Under the pieces are notes generated by a model that did not search any database, was not told the DNA's origin, and saw nothing but the letters and a program-made list of their open reading frames with translations. Position numbers and translations under genes: made by a program. Shown one piece after another: positions 5,652 to 13,751 of a stretch of 60,253 nt of DNA. This DNA comes from an uncultured Lachnospiraceae bacterium (GTDB taxonomy: Bacteria > Bacillota > Clostridia > Lachnospirales > Lachnospiraceae). Numbering within the stretch: the first letter of the stretch is position 1; each line of letters starts with the position of its first letter. Location: assembly GCA_910589105.1 (NCBI GenBank), contig CAJUST010000012.1, forward strand, positions 1 to 60,253. Direction: 5' to 3'.

Positions 5652-8418
5652 ATGGGAGGCATACGGACAGCGATTGAGCTTCAGGACAACTTTAGCGGTG
5701 TGTTATACAATGTCTGCGGCGCGGTCAATCTGGCAATCAGTTCTATGCTTGAGATGCAGGGCGTTATGGGTTCAGATATGGATTTGTCGTCGTTAGAAGG
5801 GGCGCGGGCGCAAATTGATTCTGCCTCCGCTGCGCTTGAGGCTATGAATGAAACAATCCGGAATATGTCTTCCCCACGGATTGAACCGCCGAATCCACAA
5901 GCGGGTCAGTGGCGGACGGATACGCTGCCAGTGTTTAATGGAAGCGGGATAGAAAGGTACAGGCAGGAAATCCAAAGCGCGAATGTAATGGCGCAGCGGT
6001 TAGGCGACACACAGGACAGGCTGGCAAGGCAGGCGCTCCGCATGGACATTTTCCCTCCGGAAGCGTTCCACGACATGAACAGCCTTGCAACGCGCATGGA
6101 CCATCTTAGGGGCAGGATTCAGGAGATTTCAGAAAATCCGGTCAATATGGGGACGGAGGAGGCAAACAGGGGCTTAGAACAGCTCTGTTCCCAGTTAGAC
6201 AGGGCAATGAGGCAGCAGGAAGAATTAAATTCTGCAATGAAAAGCGGAGACCTTAGCGCTATTAACAGCGCATATTTGCGGCTGACCCAGACGATAAGCG
6301 ACACGGAACGGCGCATACGGGATAATACAGATGAACAGGGGAGGTTTAACCGGCAAATCAGGGATGGGACTTCCAGCGCGGATAAGCTTATGTCCGCCGT
6401 CAAAGGAATAGCCGCCGCTTACCTGTCCATAAGGGGGATAGGGGAAACGCTTGCGTTTTCCGATGAGCTTGCCCAGACTGTTTCAAGGCTGGATTTAATG
6501 AATGATGGCGCGCAGACGACGCAACAGTTGTTTGACAGGATCTATGATTCCGCAAAAGAAACCCATTCGTCAGTAATGGCAACTGCGGATGCGATTGCAA
6601 AAATGGGGAACAATGCAGGGGGAGCGTTTGCCAATAATGAGGAATTGATTGCTTTTATGGAGCAGATCAACAAACAATTCGTTATTGGCGGGGCATCAGC
6701 GCAGGAACAGCAAAACGCGTTGGTACAGTTAAGCCAGGCAATGAGCGCAGGGGCGCTGCGTGGCGAGGAGTTAAATTCCATTTTGGATGCGGCCCCCCGG
6801 GATTGCAAGGGCGATTGAACAGAGCATGGGATGGGCGGAAGGCTCCATAAAATCCTATGCGGAAAAGGGAATGGTAACGGCGGAAACGGTGAAAGCCTCC
6901 ATGCTGAATATGGCAGGCCAGACGGACACTGCGTTTGAAAGCATGTCCGTTACGTTTTCACAGGTTTTAACGGATATACAAGATGACGCCATAATTGCTT
7001 TCCAGCCTGTTTTGCAAAGCTTAAATGACATTGCAAACAGTGAAGCGTTTAATTCCTTAGTTGATACGGCGATCCAAGGGCTGACAACGCTTGCAAACAG
7101 CGAGGCTCTGCAAAGGTTTGTCAGCGAAATAGAGAATATGCTGGACACATTAAACCAAAGCGTTTTTTTTGGGGGCTTTGTAAATGGAGCAGTCATTGCA
7201 TTCCAATTTTTGATTTCCATTGCCACGGCAGCATTTGATTTGCTGGGAGGCATGGCAGGGTTTATTGCGGAGAACTGGTCTATAATCGCTCCGGTAATAT
7301 ATGGGGTGGCGGCGTTGGCGGCTTATTGCATTGCATTGGGGATTTACAATGGCATTCAGCTTATAAGCAATGGAATTAAGGCAGCGTCAGCTTTTGCCGA
7401 AAACGTCCACGCAGCTTCGCTTGCAATGGAAACAGGGCAGACATTTGCTGCAACAGTAGCGCAATATGGATTTAATGCGGCTTTAATGGCATGCCCTATT
7501 ACATGGATTATTATAATGGTGATTGCGTTGATAGCCATTTTTTATGCTGTAATTGGAGCGATTAACAAATTTGCCGGGACTTCTATTTCTGCGACAGGCG
7601 TTATCTGTGGGGCGTTTATGTTTGCGCTTGCTGTTATAAGCAATATATTTGTAACTTTGTGGAATGTCGTGGTAGACGTATTTGTATTGATTTATAACCT
7701 GATAGTAGAAGTGGCAAATTTTATAACGAATGTGTTTACTGATCCGGTTGGCTCTGTATGCCGTTTGTTTTTTGGTCTTGCAGACACTGTCCTTGGGGTT
7801 CTTGAAACATTGGCTTCCGCTGTTGACACTCTTTTTGGCTCAAATCTTGCCGGGGCAGTGTCAGGCTGGCGGGAAACATTATCCGGCTGGGTGGATGACA
7901 CGTTTGGCAAAGGGGAAGAAGTATGGGAAAAAATAGATGGCTCAAGCCTTAAATTAGAAAGATATAATTATAAAGATTCTTATGATTCAGACTATTCTTT
8001 TGGAAAAGGGATAGATGAAAGCGTTTCAAATTTATTTGATCCGTCTTCTTTATTTGGTGGAAATGAAATGAAGTCTGTCAGCGGCGCATATAAGCAGCCG
8101 GGCGGCGGGGCGGGATTTGGCGGGGGCGCCGGCGGCAGCGCAGCCCCCGCCGCCCAGATTGCCGCGAACACCGGGCAGACAGCCGCAAACACAGCGGCCA
8201 TTGCGGATTCCCTTGACGTTTCCAATGAACAGTTGAAATATTTAAGGGACGCAGCTGAACGGGATGCCGTAAACCGTTTTACAACAGCAAGCATAAAAGT
8301 GGAGATGACAAACAATAACAATGTAAGCTCAGGCATGGACTTGGATGGCATTGTGGACAGCTTGACAACGGCGGTTGGGGATGCAATGTCTAAAACGGCA
8401 ACGGGGGTGCATATTTAA
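5652..8418 (+). pseudogene. Tape measure protein, one-base insertion
   Basis: This protein would set tail length. The 5' part (5652-6798) is full of long amphipathic helices and contains the tape-measure N-domain pattern GALRGEELNSILDAAP. There the frame is lost at a run of six C (6793-6798). Five C would continue GIARAIEQSMGWAEGSIKSY in the frame of the second part, which ends at 8418. Restored, the protein is about 920 residues. The second half has several membrane-like segments (about 7150-7740) and a Gly/Pro/Ala-rich stretch near 8095-8160. As written it encodes only a 388-residue fragment. Confidence 0.85.
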
Positions 8419-9115
8419 TGGCATATACATTTAGGATTGGGGGCGTTGCCCTGCCGGTAACGCCGGGAAAATTGACTGTAAAGATCAATAATGCAAACAA
8501 AAGCTGCGCATTAATGAATGAAGGCGAGATAAACATATTAAAAACGCCGGGGCTGACGGAGATTAAATTTGACGCCCTCCTTCCAAATTTCAAATACAGT
8601 TTTGCAGTATACGAAAATGGATTCCAGAATGCAAAAGCATATCTTGACAGGCTGGATCAGATGAAAAAAATAAAGAAACGTTTCAGTTTGTGGTATCAAG
8701 GAAACTGCCAAACGGGAAAGAGCTTTTTGAGACGAATATGACGTGTTCCTTAGAGGATTACTCCATCATAGAGGAAGCGGAAGAGACAGGGCTGGACGTC
8801 CTTGTTTCCATCTCCTTAAAACAGTACCGCGAATACGGCGCGAAAAAATGCAAAGTCAAAAAGGAGAGGAAGCTGAAGTTTAAGAAGTTGAGGAAAAAGA
8901 AGGGCATCCATATTCCGAAGATTAAGGATAATACAGCAGTTTTGGCGAACCACTGTTATACGGTTAAGTTGGAAAAAGACATGACAGTGTATAATCTTGC
9001 GAAAAAAGTTTATGGCGATGGGGAATTGTACCCTACAATCGCAGAAGCGAATTGCAAATATAAGGATAGCAGATCTGACGGATTGGATGCCGCGGATAAG
9101 GACAGTATGTGGTAA
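8418..9115 (+). pseudogene. LysM baseplate protein (XkdP-like), frameshifted and possibly shortened
   Basis: The start overlaps the tape measure stop (TAATG). The N part, MAYTFRIGGVALPVTPGKLT and onward, is the usual XkdP start. The frame is lost at 8684, where TTCAG should be TTCCAG, and it resumes as VVSRKLPNGKELFETNMTCS in the second frame. A LysM-like domain follows (HCYTVKLEKDMTVYNLAKKV, then YPTIAEAN). After the TAA at 9113, the same frame continues KSKKLKKGRKVQIPE, which looks like the normal LysM end, so that stop may be a second lesion. The family joins tail tube to baseplate. Confidence 0.8.
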
Positions 9116-9188
9116 AAATCTAAAAAACTAAAAAAAGGAAGAAAAGTGCAGATACCAGAGTTTTATTATAAGTAAAGGGGATTCGGAT

Positions 9189-10142
9189 ATGGAATTAATC
9201 ATCCAAAGTGGGAAAGGTTTCCTCAGCCCGGCAGTTCTTGAAGGGATAGAATGGAGCGCGGAACGCAGCGGAGCCCCAGGGCAGCTTACGTTTAAAGTAT
9301 TGGAAGACAATAAGCTAAAAATCTCAGAGGGAAACGCTGTCCGGTTCAAATATAAAGGGAAAAAAGTCTTTTTCGGCTTTATATTCTCAAGGCAGACGGA
9401 TGGCGGAGGGGAAGTTTCAGTGACCGCCTACGACCAGCTTAGATATTTTAAAAATAAAGAAACGTATGTCTTTGAAGACAAAACGCTGACGCAGATTATA
9501 AAACGGATTGCATCCGATTTTGGCTTAAGGAAAGGCTCATTGGAAGACACAAAATATAAAATCCCCCACAGGGTGGAGGATAACCAGACCTTGTTTGACA
9601 TTATCGCAAACGCGCAGGATCTTACCATGATGAACAGGGGGAAAATGTATGTCCTTTATGATGATTTTGGCAAATTAGCCTTAAAAAGCATTTCTAAAAT
9701 GAAAGTGGACATTGTCATAGACAAAGACACTGGGCAGAAATACGATTATTCAACCAGCATAGATTCTGAAACGTATAACCAAGTTAAGCTTTATTATGAC
9801 AACAAAAAAACAGGGAAGCGTGAAGTGTATATTGCAAGGAGCGGAAAAAACATTAATGCGTGGGGATTGCTGCAGCATTACGAGAAATTAGAGGATGGCG
9901 AAAATGGGAAAGTAAAGGCGGACACACTGTTAAAACTGTATAACGCAAGGAAAAAAACGCTCAGCGTCAAACAGACGTTTGGGGATCGCCGGGTTCGCGC
10001 CGGTTCTATGGTCGTGGTTTCGCTCCGGCTTGAAAACAAAGACGTCCTTCAGTATATGTTGGTGGAAAAATGCAAACATATCTATAAAGATGGGGAGCAT
10101 TGGATGGATTTGACGCTGAGGGGAGGGGATTTCACTGTATGA
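9189..10142 (+). CDS. Phage baseplate hub protein, XkdQ / gpD-like
   Basis: This protein of 317 residues belongs to the XkdQ family of baseplate hub proteins (late control protein D fold). Visible family traits are MELIIQSGKGFLSPAVLEGI, the early strand-rich domain with FKYKGKKVFFGFIFSRQTDG (about 50-70), the central helix QTLFDIIANAQDLTMMNRGK, and GDRRVRAGSMVVVSL near 268-283. It reads without interruption. The ATG at 9189 follows AAAGGGGAT. It precedes the DUF2577, DUF2634 and baseplate J genes, which is PBSX order. Confidence 0.88.
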   Translation: MELIIQSGKGFLSPAVLEGIEWSAERSGAPGQLTFKVLEDNKLKISEGNAVRFKYKGKKVFFGFIFSRQTDGGGEVSVTAYDQLRYFKNKETYVFEDKTLTQIIKRIASDFGLRKGSLEDTKYKIPHRVEDNQTLFDIIANAQDLTMMNRGKMYVLYDDFGKLALKSISKMKVDIVIDKDTGQKYDYSTSIDSETYNQVKLYYDNKKTGKREVYIARSGKNINAWGLLQHYEKLEDGENGKVKADTLLKLYNARKKTLSVKQTFGDRRVRAGSMVVVSLRLENKDVLQYMLVEKCKHIYKDGEHWMDLTLRGGDFTV

Positions 10143-10179
10143 CGCAAAAGATTTACTGAAAATAATAAAACAAGCGGCA

Positions 10180-10392
10180 ATGGAAGCGGTTGTGGCGTCA
10201 AATCCGGTCGCAGTCTGCACGGGGAAGGTGGCGTCGGCATCCCCTTTAAAAATAAAGACGGGGCAGAAACTTACCCTGTCAGAAAAGCATGTTATAAAAT
10301 GCAGGGAGACGGGGAAGCTGGAAGAAGATGACAATGTTGTGCTGTTGCGCCAGCAAGGCGGGCAGAAATATATCATTGTGGGGGTGTTTTAA
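10180..10392 (+). CDS. DUF2577 (XkdR-like) baseplate-associated protein
   Basis: This short protein of 70 residues, from the ATG at 10180, contains VAVCTGKVASASPLKIKTGQ and ends KYIIVGVF, the normal DUF2577 C terminus. Family members usually begin about 15 residues earlier. The matching stretch YDAKDLLKIIKQAA is in frame but is preceded only by CTG (10135) or ATT (10129), with GGGGAGGGG just upstream. Either a rare start is used or the original start was lost. It overlaps the next gene by one base (TAATG). Confidence 0.75.
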   Translation: MEAVVASNPVAVCTGKVASASPLKIKTGQKLTLSEKHVIKCRETGKLEEDDNVVLLRQQGGQKYIIVGVF

Positions 10393-10796
10393 TGTTGCCG
10401 GAAGTGGAAACTGATTTTACCGATGGATATGAAGTAGAGGAAGAACCGTCACTCACATGGAAACTGGATATAGAGAACGGGCGTATACGGGGACTGGCGG
10501 ATGGTGAGGATGCGGTGCGCCAAGCGGTCTACTGCATATTGAATACAGAAAGGTATGAGACGCTTATTTATTCATGGGATTACGGGGTGGAATTTGTGGA
10601 TTTGATTGGGAGCCCGTTAAACTATGCCATGACGGAACTGGCGCGGAGGGCAGAGGAAGCGCTTACACAGGATGATCGCATTATGGGGGTCAGTGATTTT
10701 GTGTTTGACACAGGGCAAAAAGGCATTGTCCATATGTCTTTTATCATCCATACAGCATATGGGGAAATGTTCGCGGAAAAAGAGGTGGGTATATAA
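10392..10796 (+). CDS. DUF2634 (XkdS-like) baseplate protein
   Basis: This protein of 134 residues, starting MLPEVETDFTDG, is the XkdS/DUF2634 type, related to T4 gp25-like baseplate wedge proteins. The signature region is TWKLDIENGRIRGLADGEDA followed by AVRQAVYCILNTERYETLIY and SWDYGVE. It is uninterrupted, overlaps the preceding gene by one base, and touches the baseplate J gene directly, so translation of the three is probably coupled. Confidence 0.86.
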   Translation: MLPEVETDFTDGYEVEEEPSLTWKLDIENGRIRGLADGEDAVRQAVYCILNTERYETLIYSWDYGVEFVDLIGSPLNYAMTELARRAEEALTQDDRIMGVSDFVFDTGQKGIVHMSFIIHTAYGEMFAEKEVGI

Positions 10797-11861
10797 ATGT
10801 TTGAAGAAATGACGTTTGAAACGGTTTTAGAGCGGATGTTAGACCGTATCGACGACGCTTATGACAAAAGGGAAAGCAGCCCCATTTATGCGGCGATTGC
10901 GCCTGCGGCATTGGAGATCGTAAATCTATACGCTGCTTTGGGCGACATGATGGATGAATCCTTTGCGGACACGGCATCCCGTGAATACCTGATTCGGCTT
11001 GCGGCATCCCGTGGCATGAAGCCGAAAGCAGCCACAAAAGCCATTGCGCTTGCGGAATTTACGCCGGATACGGTGGAACTGGCGGAGGATGCGGAATTTA
11101 CGGCGGAAGAGGAGTTTTACAGGGTGGCTGGGAAAATCAGCCCCGGCAGGTACAAGCTGGAATGCAAAACGCCCGGGGAAATTGGAAACTTGTACACAGG
11201 GCAGATTATCCCGGTGGATTACATAAGCGGTTTGGAAACGGCAGAGATTACAGGGATTTTGTCTTATGGGGAAGAGGAAGAAGGCACGGAAAGTTTCCGC
11301 AGCCGATACATGGCTTCGTTCGAAGCGGATGAGTTTGGCGGGAATAAAAATGACTATATAAATAGGGCGTTAATGCAACGCGGAGTGGGCGCTGTGAAGG
11401 TGGAGCCTGTCTGGGATGGAGCCGGGACAGTGAGGCTTGTCATATTGGGCATGGATTTCCGTAAGGCATCTGCTGAAACAGTGGAGGAAACGCAGCGTGT
11501 ATTTGACCCTGATAGGAACGGGCTTGGAGATGGGCTTGCGCCTATCGGCCATGTAGTGACAGTGGAAACGGTGGAAGAGATCCCAGTGTCCGTCACAGCG
11601 GGCCTCACGTTTGATAATGGATATAGCTGGGGGGATTGCAAAGAAAAGGCGGAAGCTGCGGTAGAGGCGTATTTTTCTGAACTGCGGAGAGATTGGAGCG
11701 GGAAGGAATCTTTGTCTGTGCGTATTAGCGGCGTAAATACGGCGGTTTTGTCTGTTGAAGGCATTCTCGACATAGAAAATACAAGGCTAAACGGCATAGG
11801 CGGTAATTTGTCTTTTGGCAAGTATGAAATCCCAGCGTCTGGGGGTGTGGAATGTGGGTGA
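10797..11861 (+). CDS. Baseplate J family protein (XkdT-like)
   Basis: This 354-residue baseplate wedge protein has the family's N-terminal helix region (MLDRIDDAYDKRESSPIYAA), the AASRGMKPKAATKAIALAEF segment and the central EEEGTESFRSRYMASFEADE. This is followed by FGGNKNDYINRALMQRGVGA and VKVEPVWDGAGTVRL, all typical of baseplate J proteins. No lesion is seen. The next gene starts inside its last codons (ATG at 11852). Confidence 0.9.
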   Translation: MFEEMTFETVLERMLDRIDDAYDKRESSPIYAAIAPAALEIVNLYAALGDMMDESFADTASREYLIRLAASRGMKPKAATKAIALAEFTPDTVELAEDAEFTAEEEFYRVAGKISPGRYKLECKTPGEIGNLYTGQIIPVDYISGLETAEITGILSYGEEEEGTESFRSRYMASFEADEFGGNKNDYINRALMQRGVGAVKVEPVWDGAGTVRLVILGMDFRKASAETVEETQRVFDPDRNGLGDGLAPIGHVVTVETVEEIPVSVTAGLTFDNGYSWGDCKEKAEAAVEAYFSELRRDWSGKESLSVRISGVNTAVLSVEGILDIENTRLNGIGGNLSFGKYEIPASGGVECG

Positions 11862-12370
11862 GGAAGAAAAAGTAAACTTGCTGGACTACCTGAAAGGATT
11901 CCTTGAAATAAGGGAAATCATGGGAACGGAGAGCAAGGAGCTGCAAAAAACTGGGCGAAAGGCACAGACAGTGCGTGGACGACCGTTTTATGCTGACCTG
12001 TGGGGCATACGGGCTGACAAGGTTTGAAAACATGTTTGGGATAACGCCGTTAGAAAAGGAAACGCTGGAAACTAGGAGGCAAAGGGTTTTGTCCCGTTGG
12101 AACAATATGGTTCCATATAATTATGCCTATCTCGAGAACAGGCTGGATATGGTTTGCGGCGTAGGAGGATACTGGCTCCATATGGATTTTCAGGGGCAAA
12201 GATTGGAACTAAAGATAGGGCTTGCGTCAAAAGGCAGCCTGGAAGTTGTGAAAGAATTGCTGGATTCTGCGGTTCCGTGCAATATAATGACAGACGTTGG
12301 ATTATTGTACAATCAGCATATAACGTTGCGTAAATTTACGCATAGACAATTGAAGGTGTCTTGGAAGTAG
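11852..12370 (+). pseudogene. DUF2313 (XkdU-like) tail protein, multiple indels
   Basis: The first part reads VNLLDYLKGFLEIREIMGTE and the last part DDRFMLTCGAYGLTRFENMF, then GITPLEKETLETRRQRVLSR, as in XkdU. Between about 11940 and 11985 the expected WAKAQTVL segment appears only if several small insertions and deletions are undone, and the start is also unclear (ATGTGGGTGAGG runs into a stop). The product ends at 12370, shorter than most relatives. Tail fibre genes that normally follow are absent. Confidence 0.78.
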
Positions 12371-12393
12371 TTAGAGGCAGAGGCAAATCGTAA

Positions 12394-12422
12394 AAAGAGA
12401 GCTTGGAGACAGGCTCTTTTTT
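12394..12422 (+). terminator. Terminator between tail operon and lysozyme gene
   Basis: AGAGAGC, loop TTGGAGACA and GGCTCT run into six Ts. It is nearly the same sequence as the terminator behind the moron gene at 4966-4993. Confidence 0.65.
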
Positions 12423-12458
12423 ATATTTTAAACAATATCATAAAAACAGGAGGAATGG

Positions 12459-12929
12459 ATGAAGACATCAAAAAACGGCATTAATCTAATCAAAAAATTT
12501 GAAGGCTGCCGCCTGACTGCGTACAAATGCGCGGCAGGCGTCCCAACAATCGGGTACGGGCACACCGCAGGCGTAAAGATGGGGCAGGCCATTACGCAGG
12601 AACAGGCAGACAGATATTTAAAAGACGATTTAGTAAAGTATGAAAAGAACGTAGGAAAATACGACAGCAAGTACCGTTGGAACCAGAACGAATTTGACGC
12701 TCTGGTTTCTTTTGCGTTTAATATAGGTTCTATCGACCAGCTTACAGCAAGCGGAATCAGAGATCGGAAAACGATTGCAGAAAGGATACTCCAATATAAC
12801 AAAGCAGCCGGAAAAGTTCTTGAAGGACTGACAAAGCGGAGAAAAGCAGAGCAGGCATTATTCTTAAAACCTATTCCCAAAAACCTAAAAGCGGCTGCCA
12901 TAGAATCCCATCATGCGCAGTTGAATTAG
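12459..12929 (+). CDS. Phage lysozyme, glycoside hydrolase family 24
   Basis: This 156-residue endolysin would cleave the glycan strands of peptidoglycan. The T4-lysozyme-like active site is visible as KKFEGCRLTAYKCAAGVPTI. Glu15 is the acid, Thr30 is conserved, and Cys24 sits where T4 has Asp, a substitution frequent in phage GH24 enzymes. GYGHTAG and the helix NQNEFDALVSFAFNIGS follow. GGAGG precedes the ATG. The final residues (about 140-156, after AEQALFLK) look unlike the family and overlap an antisense lipoprotein gene, so the 3' end may be a deletion joint. No holin is nearby. Confidence 0.9.
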   Translation: MKTSKNGINLIKKFEGCRLTAYKCAAGVPTIGYGHTAGVKMGQAITQEQADRYLKDDLVKYEKNVGKYDSKYRWNQNEFDALVSFAFNIGSIDQLTASGIRDRKTIAERILQYNKAAGKVLEGLTKRRKAEQALFLKPIPKNLKAAAIESHHAQLN

Positions 12930-13104
12930 CTTGCAGAAAATGTCCTTCTTCTGATAGTTGTTCAATATTAATAAGGCTGTACGAGTTCGTGACGCTTGCT
13001 ATTATTTTATCATTTTCAAAAATAGTGGCAATAGAGTTAAAGGCGCACCCAGTCAGGAAGCAAACAGTAATCAATACGGCATATAAAATATTCTTTGCTT
13101 TCAT
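12871..13104 (-). CDS. Small predicted lipoprotein, probably truncated
   Basis: The 77-residue product starts MKAKNILYAVLITVCFLTGC, a lipoprotein signal with lipobox LTGC (Cys20), followed by FNSIATIFENDKIIASVTNS. The remainder shows no known domain. Its last 59 bp run antisense to the end of the lysozyme gene. Because the start is well formed while the end falls in phage DNA, it is probably the 5' part of a host or phage gene cut by the event that formed the right end of the prophage. Its own ribosome binding site is weak. Confidence 0.45.
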   Translation of the reverse strand: MKAKNILYAVLITVCFLTGCAFNSIATIFENDKIIASVTNSYSLINIEQLSEEGHFLQANSTAHDGILWQPLLGFWE

Positions 13105-13283
13105 AGTATGTCTCCATCTAATAATGTCTGTCACTAAAATTATTATAAAGCATGTAACGTTTTTTGAAATAGGATTCACCCAAAAATTATTTTTGGAGAA
13201 TCTTTGGAAAATAGAGTTTGTCATATATTAAGTCTAATCTAGTGTAATCTTCCAAACAGGCAGTTTGAAAATATCAGCCCCAA

Positions 13284-13321
13284 AAAGAGTGAGTATTTGT
13301 TTGCATCGCTCGCTCTTTTTT
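13284..13321. terminator. Bidirectional terminator
   Basis: AAAGAGTGAG (13284-13293) pairs with CTCGCTCTTT (13309-13318) with one G-T pair, with T-runs possible on both strands. It lies just beyond the end of the small minus-strand gene at 13333-13521, which it probably terminates. Confidence 0.7.
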
Positions 13322-13332
13322 ATTCCATTTTA

Positions 13333-13521
13333 TCATATAGAATCAGGTTTGCAATTTTCTTTTGAAATTTCGCAGGCTGTTTTATGCGCCAATGCAGACA
13401 ACAGCATATCGCCAAGCGTTGTCAGGTCTGCGCCAAGTGTTTCTAGTGTTGTTTCATCAAGGCATTCAAACAGTTTACAGGCAAGTAAAGATAGGAAATA
13501 CAGATTTGCGCACGGATTCAT
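13333..13521 (-). CDS. Small DUF6774-like protein
   Basis: This 62-residue protein starts MNPCANLYFLSLLACKLFEC and continues with DETTLETLGADLTTLGDMLL. The pattern of an MNPC start, alternating hydrophobic helices and an L-ADLTTLGD-L helix resembles DUF6774 proteins common in Lachnospiraceae, whose function is unknown. AAGGAG lies at the right distance before the ATG. The gene faces away from the aminotransferase genes, and its upstream region carries the first copy of a direct repeat. Confidence 0.6.
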   Translation of the reverse strand: MNPCANLYFLSLLACKLFECLDETTLETLGADLTTLGDMLLSALAHKTACEISKENCKPDSI

Positions 13522-13537
13522 AGAGACTCCTTTTTTG

Positions 13538-13601
13538 ATAAAATATGAAAAAGAAAAAGATTTGTGACCGTATTTCAATTACATTTTATTGTAAATAAGG
13601 A
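13538..13601. repeat. Direct repeat, copy 1 (partner at 13643-13706)
   Basis: ATAAAATATGAAAAAGAAAA and the following bases up to ACCGTATT are repeated 105 bp downstream with a single mismatch in the first 37 bp, then with decreasing similarity. This copy overlaps the upstream region of the minus-strand DUF6774-like gene. Confidence 0.85.
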
Positions 13602-13642
13602 AATATGGATACACACTCAAATATGTAAAGGCTATTCTTAGA

Positions 13643-13706
13643 ATAAAATATGAAAAAGAAAAAGATTTGTGGCCGTATTCCGTTTACATTTTCTTACAAA
13701 TATAGT
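13643..13706. repeat. Direct repeat, copy 2 (partner at 13538-13601)
   Basis: The second copy lies directly upstream of the aminotransferase gene, 105 bp after the first. It contains an in-frame ATG at 13650, but the real start of the aminotransferase is at 13752 with a better binding site, so the repeat is untranslated. Confidence 0.85.
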
Positions 13707-13751
13707 AAATTACTATTCAGGACAAAATATATATGGAAAGAAGGAAAAAAG

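Larger units (their letters stand above)
263..12929. mobile_element. Degenerate PBSX-like prophage remnant
   Basis: The element starts behind tRNA-Lys with a tyrosine integrase and an ImmA/repressor pair on the minus strand. Tail genes of a contractile-tail (myovirus, PBSX/Xkd type) phage follow on the plus strand, then a lysozyme. Replication, terminase, portal, capsid and most of the sheath gene are missing, as are tail fibre and holin genes. Several tail genes carry one-base indels. Neither attachment site can be fixed: no repeat of the tRNA-Lys end appears near 12.9-13.7 kb, so the right border is approximate and may itself be a deletion joint. Confidence 0.85.

Noticed and set aside
3402..12929. 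Tailocin (phage-tail bacteriocin) locus
   Set aside because: Gene order is suggestive, but the sheath is reduced to 48 codons, tube and tape measure are broken and tail fibres are missing, so no working particle is expected.
190..13750. Attachment site repeat of the tRNA-Lys 3' end at the right side of the prophage
   Set aside because: No copy of the tRNA end or of the 263-373 flank was found near 12.9-13.75 kb. The 60-bp repeat there does not match the left side.
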